A stretch of DNA of 64,000 bases from Paucisalibacillus algeriensis (GCF_000577245.1 NZ_CBYO010000022.1:1-64000), one strand, 5' to 3'. Shown: positions 24,659 through 33,372, counted from the first letter of the stretch. Numbers and translations: made by a program. Notes: a model not told the origin generated them from the sequence alone.

Positions 24659-24830
24659 TTGATTCTCCCCTTTACCGCTTTTCATAATCTTCTATTATAT
24701 TAACATAATTTACTTCTCTTTTTACCGAGGTTCTAAGAAATTTATGTCAATTATTATCCACTTGGCTTACTACGTTTTATTTTTATGGGCACGCTAAGCG
24801 AGAGTATACGTCTATGTTAGGAGTGATTAT

Positions 24831-26303
24831 GTGAATCTTTATTCCGAGTTAACAAATAATTATATTTCTGGTGAATGGAGAGATGGAACTGGTAATACTG
24901 AACTAAAAGTAGATAACCCATATAGCGGCGAACTGATAGGTCAAATTAAAACTGCAAGTATTGATGATATTAATAAAGCATATGAATCCGCCAAAGAAGC
25001 ACAAAAAAAATGGCAAAAAGTTAATCCTTTTGAAAGGTCACAAATAATGGAAAAAGCAGTCCAACTCTTTGAATCGAGACGAGAAGAACTGGTAGATATA
25101 CTAATCAAAGAAAGCGGTTCTTCTCATCTTAAGGCAAATGTTGAGGTTGATTTTGTTATTGCAATTACAAAAGAATCTGCTTCATTTCCATTACGCATGG
25201 GCGGGGAAATTATCCCTTCACTCGTAGCCGGTAAAGAAAATAGAATTTACCGTAAACCGGTAGGGGTTGTTGGCGTTATTGGACCATTTAACTTTCCAAT
25301 GTACTTAGCTCAGCGTTCAGTTGCACCAGCGCTTGCAACAGGTAATGGTGTTGTGTTAAAACCAGATAGTCAAACACCTGTTTCAGGTGGGACTATCTTA
25401 GCAAAAGTAATGGAAGATGCCGGTGTTCCTAAAGGCTTATTTAATGTTGTTGTTCCAAACCGTAAAGAAGTTGGCGACATTATGATAGAACACCCGATTC
25501 CTAGAGTTATATCGTTCACTGGTTCAACAGGCGTCGGTCGCCATATCGGGGAAATTTGTGGTCGATTAATTAAAAAGTCAATTCTCGAACTCGGTGGAAA
25601 TAATGCATTGCTAGTTCTTGAGGATGCCGATATAGATCGCGCAGTTAATTCCGCTCTTTTTGGAAAGTTTATGCATAACGGACAAATTTGTATGTCTCTT
25701 AACAGAATTGTAGTTCATGAAAAGCTACATGATAAGTTTCTAGAGAGATTTGTAACTCTCGCAAAGAAGATCAAAGTAGGAAATCCTGAGGAAAAAAATA
25801 CATTGATTGGACCACTCATAAACAAAAAATCAATAGAAGCTATCTTAAGTCATATCGAGAAAGCAAAATCACAAGGGGCATCAGTTGTATTAGAAGGTAA
25901 AGTTGAAGGAAATGTCATGCACCCATATATATTAACCGGAAATAATGATGTTGCAACTGCCCAAAATGAAATGTTCGGTCCTGTAGCAACCATTATCAAG
26001 GCAAGGAGTGATCAAGAGGCAATCGATATTGCAAATGATACGCAATATGGATTAAGTGGTGCCGTTCACGCTGGAACTGTGGAACGTGGTGTGGAAGTTG
26101 CAAAGCAAATAGTAACCGGTATGGTGCACGTTAATGACCAAAGTGTTAATGATGAGCCTCTTATAGCATTCGGCGGAGAAAAAGACTCTGGTATCGGCCG
26201 CTTTGGTGGTATTCGATCACTTCATGAATTTACAACGGAACAATGGATATCTACACAAAGTGATGAACGAGAAAGCCCATTCCATGTAAATTATTTAGAA
26301 TAA
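24831..26303 (+). CDS. NAD(P)+-dependent aldehyde dehydrogenase (benzaldehyde/vanillin type)
   Basis: The 490-residue ALDH begins at GTG with AGGAG 7 bases upstream. Active-site residues are visible: Asn154 in GPFNFP, Glu253 in LELGGNNAL and Cys287 in NGQICMS, plus FTGSTGVG for the cofactor. Sequence style (YRKPVGVVGVIGPFNFPMYLAQRSVAPALATGN) resembles benzaldehyde/vanillin dehydrogenases such as B. subtilis YfmT. The substrate is therefore probably an aromatic or branched aldehyde, though this is inferred. It converges on an FAH-family/LarA-like pair across a repeat element. Confidence 0.9.
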   Translation: MNLYSELTNNYISGEWRDGTGNTELKVDNPYSGELIGQIKTASIDDINKAYESAKEAQKKWQKVNPFERSQIMEKAVQLFESRREELVDILIKESGSSHLKANVEVDFVIAITKESASFPLRMGGEIIPSLVAGKENRIYRKPVGVVGVIGPFNFPMYLAQRSVAPALATGNGVVLKPDSQTPVSGGTILAKVMEDAGVPKGLFNVVVPNRKEVGDIMIEHPIPRVISFTGSTGVGRHIGEICGRLIKKSILELGGNNALLVLEDADIDRAVNSALFGKFMHNGQICMSLNRIVVHEKLHDKFLERFVTLAKKIKVGNPEEKNTLIGPLINKKSIEAILSHIEKAKSQGASVVLEGKVEGNVMHPYILTGNNDVATAQNEMFGPVATIIKARSDQEAIDIANDTQYGLSGAVHAGTVERGVEVAKQIVTGMVHVNDQSVNDEPLIAFGGEKDSGIGRFGGIRSLHEFTTEQWISTQSDERESPFHVNYLE

Positions 26304-26342
26304 AGCATATTGTAATCCGAAAGTACTCACGATTAATTAGTT

Positions 26343-26500
26343 GAGACTGGGATATAACTTTTAATTATAAAGTAGTGCTAAAACCCGCTCTAGAAAAGTA
26401 CAGCGCTCTCATCAAGGAGTCTGCGTATTTTTCCGATGCTAGTACAGAGCATTGTTCAAGTTTTTAACTTACCTTATAGTTTTTGGTTATGTCCCAGCCC
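26343..26500. repeat. Inverted-repeat element of the GACTGGGATATAAC type
   Basis: The left end GAGACTGGGATATAAC and the right end GGTTATGTCCCAGCCC are imperfect inverted repeats about 130 bases apart. Between them are further mirrored pieces (GTAGTGCTAAAACCCGC, CGATGCTAGTACAGAGC). No ORF fits. Repeats with GGGACATAAC ends are common between genes in Firmicutes. It sits between two convergent genes and may also terminate transcription. Confidence 0.6.
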
Positions 26501-26506
26501 TTTTGA

Positions 26507-27385
26507 TTAAGTGCTTTTTAAATCTATAACTGGATTTATTAAACTTTCGAATCCATCTATTTGGCACTCCACGATGTCCCCATCCGAAATCTTAATTGCC
26601 CCAGGTGTTCCAGTTGAAATAATATCCCCTGGCCTCAATGTCATTACTTCTGAATGAAATGATACTAATTCCCAAGGTTTAAAGGTCATATTATCTACTT
26701 TATTTTTACGATGCACTTCCCCATTTATGACAGTGGAAACATGAAGTTTTAACACATCCTCCACTTCATCTTCGGTAATCAAATGCGGACCAAAACTAAA
26801 AAACGTATCAAAGCTTTTAGCTCGTGTAAGATACCGAGGATTTTTTTCCAAAATATCCTCTGCGGTCATGTCTATAATGGTTGTAAATCCAGCAATCACG
26901 CTGGGAGCTTCTTCAGGTGAAACATTCTTACATTCTTTTCCGATGATAATTCCTAATTCTGCTTCAGCAGTCGTACGGTGTGATTGATGTGGTACTTTTA
27001 TTGGATCACCTGGTCCAATTATTGTTGTATCAGGTTTCATAAAACTTGCTGGTTCTGTATTCGGAGCTATTTCATTTAAGTCTGAAGCGTGATCTACGTA
27101 GTTCAACCCGATTCCCCATATTTTTCCTGGGTTACGGTATAGAGGTCGGTATTTGCCTTCATGATGAGGGATTAAATCTAGTGATGCATGTAATAATATC
27201 ATTTCTTCTTTTTCTCTGATAAATTGGTTTAATTCTTCCAGTTTTTGCTGTGTAATTAGATCGAAAAGACTAGTTGGCCATCTATGACCTAACCGTTCAT
27301 TTAATAGTTTTACAGGTAACAAACCTTCAAAAAAAACAATACCTGCCTGTTCTTCCCCATTTAATAATATAGTTGCTAATTTCAT
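26507..27385 (-). CDS. Fumarylacetoacetate hydrolase-family enzyme
   Basis: The 292-residue protein has the FAH fold: IWGIGLNYVDHASD, KPDTTIIGPGDPI, the metal-binding EAELGIIIGKECK with Glu-x-Glu, TIIDMTAEDI, AKSFDTFFSFGPHL and TLRPGDIISTGTPGAI. Members hydrolyse or decarboxylate acylpyruvates and 2-oxo-dicarboxylates (YisK, HpcE, FAHD1). The exact substrate cannot be read from sequence. It follows the LarA-like gene by 12 bases, so they form an operon, possibly acting on a hydroxy-/oxo-acid. Confidence 0.88.
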   Translation of the reverse strand: MKLATILLNGEEQAGIVFFEGLLPVKLLNERLGHRWPTSLFDLITQQKLEELNQFIREKEEMILLHASLDLIPHHEGKYRPLYRNPGKIWGIGLNYVDHASDLNEIAPNTEPASFMKPDTTIIGPGDPIKVPHQSHRTTAEAELGIIIGKECKNVSPEEAPSVIAGFTTIIDMTAEDILEKNPRYLTRAKSFDTFFSFGPHLITEDEVEDVLKLHVSTVINGEVHRKNKVDNMTFKPWELVSFHSEVMTLRPGDIISTGTPGAIKISDGDIVECQIDGFESLINPVIDLKST

Positions 27386-27397
27386 ATACTCTCTCCT

Positions 27398-28648
27398 TTA
27401 CAAAGACGATATTTTATTAGTTAGGTTGCCATTTTCAAATAGAAATTCAAACTTTCTAGTAACAGAATAATTAACATTAGGCAATACTTTCTTTAAAGCC
27501 GATTCAGATACAATTACTCTGCTTAGATGTAATGTATTAGGAATTTGCACAATTCTTACATCTTCCTTATCAACCCCTGGTCCAAGGCTTAACAGCGCAT
27601 GTTCTATTGCATCCTCTTCAGTTGGATAAATAAACGGAAACATCGCTCTTCGCAAAAAAGTACTTGTAATACTATTCATATAAGTTGCGTATCTATCCAC
27701 CTTAGAAAAAAGCTTTTCCGTTGTAAAATCAGCTAGACCTATACCTTGTGCATTTCCATGGGATTGATCAGCTAAATCGAGAACAGCAATCCTTTTCACT
27801 TTCGGTTTCTTTGGATCCGGCATACCATCAATACGCAAACGCCCAATTATTGTAGGATCCATACCAGTTCCACTGTAACATTTCCCCATTTCCTCGACAA
27901 TTAATAAATCGATTTCATCAACGGGGAATGATGGCATTAAGCTTTTGGATATTTCCAATAGTTTAGCTTCCTCATGGTGCCAATTTTCTATCGATACACC
28001 TTGGATTATAGAAGTTTGGTCATAACTATCTTCAACAATAGCAAGTCCCATACATATTGGGCTATTATCTATCGCATACTTAGAGCCTTTGATGATATTA
28101 TCTTCCATATTTTCGGCTCCTTGGATATGGATATAACTAGCTCCTCTTTGTTTTCCCATCCCTACTGTAACCATTTTACTTAATCCACTTTCAATCTTTC
28201 CACTAAAGGCTGTATGTGACTTAATTCGGTTTACAACTAAAATAGCATCAGCAAAATAGGCTATCTTATCCATATAAACAGGTAAATTATCGTTAACCGT
28301 ACCTAGTTTAATAACCTCCATCGATGACCGAATTGGTACTCCTAATGCTTCTTCCGTAATGCCAAGTTGTTTTAAGACTTCAACTTGTCCCTCAGCCGTT
28401 GCTCCACCGTGACTTCCCATTGCAGGTAAAATAAAGGGGTGCAATTTTTTGCCTTTAAGATAATTAACGATCTCTCTTAAAATTAGTACGATATTATCTA
28501 TTCCTCTACTTCCAGCAGTAATGGCTACTTTAGCCTTTGGTGGTAATGCATTGAGTTGACAATTTCTCGCAAGTTCTAGCCATATAACCTCTTTCAAATT
28601 TATGAGCTTGGAAGACTTGAACTTGATCTCCAATTCATAAACATTCAC
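27398..28648 (-). CDS. LarA-like (DUF2088) nickel-pincer racemase family protein
   Basis: The protein of 416 residues has the DUF2088/LarA N-terminal Rossmann-like part with KVAITAGSRGIDN and FILPAMGSHGGATAEGQ. It also has a conserved RIKSHTAFSGKIESGLSKMVTVGMGK block in which a His and Lys residues are candidate cofactor/substrate ligands. LarA itself is a lactate racemase that uses the nickel-pincer nucleotide made by LarB, LarC and LarE, none of which is in this window. Homologues act on other 2-hydroxyacids. The start chosen is GTG (AGGGGG, 7-base spacing), 11 codons inside the longest frame. It is co-transcribed with the FAH-family gene. Confidence 0.8.
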   Translation of the reverse strand: MNVYELEIKFKSSKLINLKEVIWLELARNCQLNALPPKAKVAITAGSRGIDNIVLILREIVNYLKGKKLHPFILPAMGSHGGATAEGQVEVLKQLGITEEALGVPIRSSMEVIKLGTVNDNLPVYMDKIAYFADAILVVNRIKSHTAFSGKIESGLSKMVTVGMGKQRGASYIHIQGAENMEDNIIKGSKYAIDNSPICMGLAIVEDSYDQTSIIQGVSIENWHHEEAKLLEISKSLMPSFPVDEIDLLIVEEMGKCYSGTGMDPTIIGRLRIDGMPDPKKPKVKRIAVLDLADQSHGNAQGIGLADFTTEKLFSKVDRYATYMNSITSTFLRRAMFPFIYPTEEDAIEHALLSLGPGVDKEDVRIVQIPNTLHLSRVIVSESALKKVLPNVNYSVTRKFEFLFENGNLTNKISSL

Positions 28649-28894
28649 GTATATTCCCCCTGACCAAATGAGCAAGCTCACTCAACAGTATACATCAAAT
28701 GTTCAAAATATTCATTACATAAAATAAAACAATCCTACAATCAATATATGCTGGTTTGTCTTCATCAATTTTTTTTGCTCCAGTGGTTATATTTATCTAA
28801 CAAAACTATACCTTTGAAGAAATAGCAAAATTAGAATTACACTTTTTGCGTATTTGTTTTGTTCTAGGGAATGATAGATATCGGAGGTGTTTTT

Positions 28895-29059
28895 GTGGAA
28901 AAAGAATATCGTGAATACCGCACTGGACAGGGTGTTCCTGTTACAGGTTCTTATATTTGCCAATCTGGCGAAAAAACGAGTTTAAACCAAAATGATACGT
29001 TCCCACAATGTCCCATAAGCGGGCAAGATACCTACTGGAAGCATGACAATGATAAATAA
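28895..29059 (+). CDS. YjzC-like small protein
   Basis: The 54-residue product starts at GTG after TCGGAGG. It has YRTGQGVPVTGSYICQSGEK, a Cys before SGEK and FPQCPISGQDTYW near the end. This is the pattern of short YjzC-type proteins, whose two Cys positions and Gly turns suggest a small beta-rich fold. The function is unknown. It is monocistronic with a strong terminator shared with the convergent EAL-HDOD gene. Confidence 0.7.
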   Translation: MEKEYREYRTGQGVPVTGSYICQSGEKTSLNQNDTFPQCPISGQDTYWKHDNDK

Positions 29060-29063
29060 TACA

Positions 29064-29097
29064 AAAAAAACTTTGTCTCATCTGACAAAGTTTTTTT
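29064..29097. terminator. Bidirectional terminator
   Basis: AAAAAAACTTTGTC and GACAAAGTTTTTTT form a perfect 14-base stem with a 6-base loop. It has A and T tracts on both sides, between the YjzC-like and the EAL-HDOD genes. Confidence 0.92.
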
Positions 29098-29103
29098 ATA
29101 AAA

Positions 29104-30345
29104 TTATACTATCTCATTTCCATTCATAACCTCTTTAGCCCATATTAAAGACTTTTTATATAGATCATTATACTTATCCGCATTTAATCCAAGTTCTTTC
29201 ACTAATTGATCCGCTATACTCCACTCTCCTTTTTCCGCAGCAAAAACTAAGTTTTTTACTGGTGTCAAGGAAGTCTCCATACCAAGTAACGTATTTTTAA
29301 TCTCCTGGTCTAGTGGTAGCTCTTGTAAGATCTCTTCTAATGGCTTCTTAAAGATGGGTTCCACAAGCGAAAATAACCCCATCAAAAACATGCTAGCGCT
29401 TTCTTTTCCTTTACCAATATATAATGAAATTAGTTCGCTTGCTTTTGCCCTAGTTAAACAAAGCTTAATTACTTCGTCAATTATTGGATCTGTTCTTTCA
29501 AGTTGCTCACGAAATGATAGTACATACACCCATTTTCTTAATTCAATTAACCCTAACAAGACAATAGCCTGTTTAATAGATTTAATCTTATAAACAAGAC
29601 CTATGACTGGTGAGTTCAGTAGTCGCAATAACTTATAAGATAAGGAAACATCTGATTCAATAATGTTGCTTATCCTATCAATATCTGGTTCTTCTTTAGA
29701 TAGTTCAGAAATAATGATATATAAATTGTGGTTAAGCACTGGAATATCTTTTGTTGAAAGAATAACTGGTTTACTAAAAAAATAGCCTTGGAAAAAGGAG
29801 TATCCATCTTTCAGACACCGCTCAAACTCTTCCCTTGTCTCCACTTTCTCTGCCAAAAAGACAATATTTCTATTTTGCAATTTATTCATGATTCTTAATT
29901 GTTCAGAACGACTTGTTTTTTGGATATCAATTTTAATAATATCAGCGAGTGAAATTAGTTTACTAGTATTGTTATCTCCTTCTGCTAATTCGAAATCATC
30001 TAAAGCAATTTTATAGCCTTGTCCTTTTAAAATCCTGCAGTTTTCAATCACTTTCTCTGTAGGTCTTACCGTTTCCAAAATCTCAATCACTATTAATTTT
30101 GGTTGCAAAAATGTTGGTACTGTATCTTCTAATAGGGTTTCTGTAAAGTTAACAAAACAGGGCTTCCCCTCAGATAGTTCATCAATACCAATCTGCAAAA
30201 AACTATTTATTACTTCAGAGGTGGCTTGATCACTGTCAACGCTAGTGTATAGATTGTCATGTTTATTATTTCGATACAGTAATTCATAAGCAAATACTTC
30301 TTGATTTTTTGTTAGAATAGGTTGCCTAGCAACAAAAATTTCCAC
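29104..30345 (-). CDS. EAL and HDOD domain protein (YuxH family)
   Basis: The 413-residue protein has an N-terminal EAL-like domain (FVARQPILTKNQEVFAYELLYR, LIVIEILETV, KIALDDFELAEGDN) and a C-terminal HDOD domain (LSYKLLRLLNSPVIGL, IKSIKQAIVLLGLIELRKWV). The EAL signature reads ELL, and several metal ligands of active phosphodiesterases are hard to place, so c-di-GMP hydrolysis is doubtful. It more likely has a binding or scaffolding role. B. subtilis YuxH has the same architecture. It is transcribed divergently from the T-box operon. Confidence 0.88.
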   Translation of the reverse strand: MEIFVARQPILTKNQEVFAYELLYRNNKHDNLYTSVDSDQATSEVINSFLQIGIDELSEGKPCFVNFTETLLEDTVPTFLQPKLIVIEILETVRPTEKVIENCRILKGQGYKIALDDFELAEGDNNTSKLISLADIIKIDIQKTSRSEQLRIMNKLQNRNIVFLAEKVETREEFERCLKDGYSFFQGYFFSKPVILSTKDIPVLNHNLYIIISELSKEEPDIDRISNIIESDVSLSYKLLRLLNSPVIGLVYKIKSIKQAIVLLGLIELRKWVYVLSFREQLERTDPIIDEVIKLCLTRAKASELISLYIGKGKESASMFLMGLFSLVEPIFKKPLEEILQELPLDQEIKNTLLGMETSLTPVKNLVFAAEKGEWSIADQLVKELGLNADKYNDLYKKSLIWAKEVMNGNEIV

Positions 30346-30492
30346 AATCCCACCTCAATTTTACTGATAATATAGTAAAATAATACCATGTTTTTTGTGA
30401 AAAAGGGAAATTAGCATGAAAATTTTCATAAAAAATTAGAATAAAACGAGTTTGGTGAATAACACTACAATTTTCATTTAAAAATAATTCTC

Positions 30493-30521
30493 TTGACATT
30501 CTTTTTTATTTATTTTAAGAT
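30493..30521 (+). promoter_or_regulatory. Sigma-A promoter of the T-box operon
   Basis: TTGACA (30493-30498) and TAAGAT (30516-30521) are spaced by exactly 17 bases. It is the only strong promoter before the two T-box leaders, so a single transcript must pass both attenuators. Confidence 0.8.
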
Positions 30522-30540
30522 TTGGTTTAACTTAATGATG

Positions 30541-30753
30541 GAAATGCATTGAACTATTCTAGTAGCTTTAACATTCTTGACAAATAGAGACTTGGTGGTT
30601 GCTGCAAACCAAGCAAGGTGTAAAGTGAATTACAAATAGGGAGCTGATTTTTTCCGGTTTCGGCCGTTATCTATTTAAGTGAGTAGAGCAATCTACTAAT
30701 TAGGGTGGTACCACGGAGCTTTCGTCCCTTCTTTTGAGGACGAAGGCTTTTTT
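30541..30753 (+). ncRNA. T-box riboswitch 1, predicted tyrosine-specific
   Basis: Stem I is recognisable from CTATT pairing with AATAG, the AGTA bulge strand and an apical GGTGGTTGCTGCAAACC region. The specifier side reads GAA-T-TAC-A, giving UAC (Tyr, 30631-30633) followed by a purine. The antiterminator holds AGGGTGGTACCACGG (30702-30716), whose UGGU bulge would pair with an A-CCA tRNA end, as expected for tRNA-Tyr. The terminator is GCTTTCGTCC/GGACGAAGGC followed by TTTTTT. Uncharged tRNA-Tyr should stabilise antitermination. Confidence 0.93.
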
Positions 30754-30799
30754 ATATTTATTTCAAATATCCGGCACAAATAAAACTTCATATTACTAA

Positions 30800-31011
30800 A
30801 AGCGATGAACTATTCTAGTAGTTTTACATTACTTGTAATCAGAGACCTGATGGTTGGTGCAAATCAGGCGAGTATGTAAAGCGAATTACAAATAGGGAGC
30901 TGATTTTCCCGGTTTTAACCGTTATCTATTTGAGTGAGTAGAGCAATCTACTAATCAGGGTGGTACCACGGAGCTTTCGTCCCTTCTTTTTGAGGGATGG
31001 AGGCTTTTTTT
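30800..31011 (+). ncRNA. T-box riboswitch 2 (tandem copy), predicted tyrosine-specific
   Basis: This is a near-duplicate of the first leader: GAACTATTCTAGTAG, GATGGTTGGTGCAAATC, specifier GAA-T-TAC-A (UAC at 30887-30889), and T-box AGGGTGGTACCACGG (30957-30971). The terminator is GCTTTCGTCCCT/AGGGATGGAGGC with a T7 run. No promoter is evident between the two copies, so both lie on one transcript and act in series. It ends 33 bases before the transporter's ATG, which has GAGGAGGG upstream. Confidence 0.93.
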
Positions 31012-31043
31012 GTTTTACCAAAAATTGAGGAGGGTGTTTTAAC

Positions 31044-32459
31044 ATGAAAAAGGAATTGTCAGTTAGTCTTGCTTTATTTCCGATTTTTACAATTATTATT
31101 ACCGCATCATTATCAGTGTTTATTTGGAGTGCTGGAATGCACTTCCCTTTGATTTTTGGAATTATTGCTGCAGGACTTATATCATATTTATGTGGGTGGA
31201 AATGGGATGAAATTCAAACCATGATGGTAAACGGTGTTAGTAGGGCACTACCTGCAGTATTTATTCTATTAATCATCGGAACCATTATAGGGTCTTGGAT
31301 AGCAAGTGGTGTAATACCAACGATCATCTACTATGGACTTACAATTATTAAACCAGAAATCTTTGTTCCTATTGTTGCATTGGTTACGGGTATTGTTGCT
31401 GTTACACTTGGTAGCTCGTTTACTTCTATTGCAACTATAGGACTCGCATTCATGGTTATCGGAGAAGGTCTTGGTTTTCCAGCGGGACTTGTTGCCGGTG
31501 CAGTCATTTCTGGAGCTTTTTTTGGTGATAAGCTGTCTCCTGTTTCCGATACAACTAATGTAGCACCAGCAATGGCTGATACAGATTTATTTAGCCATGT
31601 AAAACACATGCTCTGGGATACGCTCCCTGCTTTTGCTATTTCACTTATTCTATTTTGGATTGTGAGCAATACCGATTCTGGTAATGGGATCACAGATGAA
31701 ACAACTATTACAAATATTAAAAATGGTTTAGATACTATTTTTGTTATTCATCCACTCCTGTTATTAATGCCGATACTTACTGTCGTACTTATGATTAAAC
31801 GATTACCTGCTATACCAACACTTATTACAGTCAGTTTATTAGGTGCCCTTTTAGCAGTTACAATTCAGGGAATATCCGTATCAACTATAATCCAAACCAT
31901 GACTAGTGGATTTTCAGGAGAATCTAATGTTCCTGCAATCAACTCCTTATTAAATCGCGGAGGTTTAACATCGATGTTAGGAACCATTGCTATGTTAATA
32001 CTGGCAACTGCTCTTGGTGGCGTATTGGAGAGTTCTGGAGCATTTCATGTGTTAACGAGAAAAATCATGATGAAGGTTAGAAAAACAGGATCTTTAATAG
32101 CTTCAACGGTGTTGGCAACTTTTATGATTGCATTCGCAACTGGAGCTCAGTTTTTAGCTATTATCCTACCTGCTAGAACTTTCGTTGATAAGTATAAAGA
32201 CATGGGAATCGATACAAAAAATCTATCACGTGCGGTCGAATCCGCAGGCACAGTCGGCATTAATTTAGTACCTTGGGGAGTTCCGGCAGTATTCGCAGCA
32301 GGTATTTTCGGGCTAAATCCAGGAGAATTTATTCCTTATTCGTTCTTTGCATTCCTGGTACCTTTAATCAATATATTATTTGGATTCACTGGATGGACGA
32401 TATCAAAGAAAGACTATAAGAAGGAATCACTATTAGGTAAAGGAGAGCAAGTATTATGA
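31044..32459 (+). CDS. NhaC-family transporter, predicted tyrosine uptake
   Basis: The 471-residue polytopic protein has about 11-12 transmembrane segments and NhaC features such as VTLGSSFTSIATIGLAFMVIGEGLG, SGAFFGDKLSPVSDTTNVAPAM and ESAGTVGINLVPWGVPAVF. NhaC members include Na+/H+ and malate/Na+-lactate antiporters (YheL, MleN). Members preceded by Tyr T-boxes have been predicted to carry tyrosine. Here two such leaders precede the gene, which favours an amino-acid over an ion-homeostasis role; this is inference. Its stop overlaps the start of the PqqB-like gene (ATGA). Confidence 0.88.
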   Translation: MKKELSVSLALFPIFTIIITASLSVFIWSAGMHFPLIFGIIAAGLISYLCGWKWDEIQTMMVNGVSRALPAVFILLIIGTIIGSWIASGVIPTIIYYGLTIIKPEIFVPIVALVTGIVAVTLGSSFTSIATIGLAFMVIGEGLGFPAGLVAGAVISGAFFGDKLSPVSDTTNVAPAMADTDLFSHVKHMLWDTLPAFAISLILFWIVSNTDSGNGITDETTITNIKNGLDTIFVIHPLLLLMPILTVVLMIKRLPAIPTLITVSLLGALLAVTIQGISVSTIIQTMTSGFSGESNVPAINSLLNRGGLTSMLGTIAMLILATALGGVLESSGAFHVLTRKIMMKVRKTGSLIASTVLATFMIAFATGAQFLAIILPARTFVDKYKDMGIDTKNLSRAVESAGTVGINLVPWGVPAVFAAGIFGLNPGEFIPYSFFAFLVPLINILFGFTGWTISKKDYKKESLLGKGEQVL

Positions 32460-33322
32460 GTAAAGTTATCCTATCTATCATTGGAACCGCACAAGATGGC
32501 GGTCTTCCGCATCCAAATTGTTTTTGTGAGAATTGTAAGTGTGCGATAAAAGATCCGAATTTCAGACGTACAGCTTCAGCTCTTGCGATTGTCTTACCCC
32601 AAGAGAAAGAGTGGCATTTAATTGACGCTACACCTGATTTAAAAGAACAAATGGGGAAGGTTCAATTGAAGTATCACCTTGAGGGCAAAATAATGCGGAA
32701 CATCTTTCTTACTCATGCCCATATGGGGCATCTACCTGGTCTATTACTGTTAGGAAAAGAAGGAATCAATTCGAAACATGTTCCTGTATTTGCTGGAACT
32801 AAAATGAAAAACTTACTTGTCAATAACGCTCCTTGGAGTCTTTTGACAAAGCTCAGTAATATATTAATTAAGGAATTAAAAAATAATGAACCGATACATG
32901 TTGATAGTTTATTTACTGTCACACCTATATTAGTCCCGCATCGTAATGAATTTTCTGAGACGTTCGCTTTTTGGATCAACGGACCAAATAAGAGAGTGCT
33001 GTATATACCTGATATTGATCAATGGGAGGAATGGGATCTAGATATTGTTGAAGCTTGTAAAAAAGCAGACATTTGCTTGTTAGATGGTACTTTTCATTCT
33101 CCTAAGGATTTAAGCCATATAAAGCGCGATATTGGAGAAATTCCACACCCATTAATGACAACAACAATGGAAAAGCTTCAACATTTAACATCGCAAACAA
33201 CTATATATTTTACCCATTTAAATCATTCAAACCCAACCATTGATCCAGATGGGCAAGAGAGAAAAGAACTCTTAAAAAGAGGTTTTTTTATTGCGGAGGA
33301 TGGTTTAGAAATTATAATTTAG
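32456..33322 (+). CDS. PqqB-like metallo-beta-lactamase-fold protein
   Basis: The 288-residue protein has the PqqB pattern: GTAQDGGLPHPNCFCENC with a Cys cluster (Cys22, 24, 27, 29), FRRTASALAIV, LTHAHMGHLPGLL, VPHRNEFSET, LLDGTFH and FTHLNHSNP near the end. The canonical HxHxDH motif reads HAHMGH (87-92), so the Asp is Gly. Genuine PqqB acts on a Tyr residue in PQQ precursor processing and has been reported as an iron-dependent hydroxylase. No pqqA, C, D or E lies here. Translational coupling to a Tyr-T-box-controlled transporter suggests a tyrosine-related substrate. Confidence 0.85.
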   Translation: MSKVILSIIGTAQDGGLPHPNCFCENCKCAIKDPNFRRTASALAIVLPQEKEWHLIDATPDLKEQMGKVQLKYHLEGKIMRNIFLTHAHMGHLPGLLLLGKEGINSKHVPVFAGTKMKNLLVNNAPWSLLTKLSNILIKELKNNEPIHVDSLFTVTPILVPHRNEFSETFAFWINGPNKRVLYIPDIDQWEEWDLDIVEACKKADICLLDGTFHSPKDLSHIKRDIGEIPHPLMTTTMEKLQHLTSQTTIYFTHLNHSNPTIDPDGQERKELLKRGFFIAEDGLEIII

Positions 33323-33333
33323 AAAAAATAATA

Positions 33334-33372
33334 ATCGAACTGCCTTTTTGAAAATACGTTGGGCAGTTCGAT
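33334..33372 (-). terminator. Terminator between convergent genes
   Basis: ATCGAACTGCC and GGCAGTTCGAT are perfect 11-base arms with a 17-base loop. A TTATTATTTTTT tail lies on the minus strand, serving the secreted protein gene. On the plus strand, after the PqqB-like gene, the tail is weaker. Confidence 0.75.
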
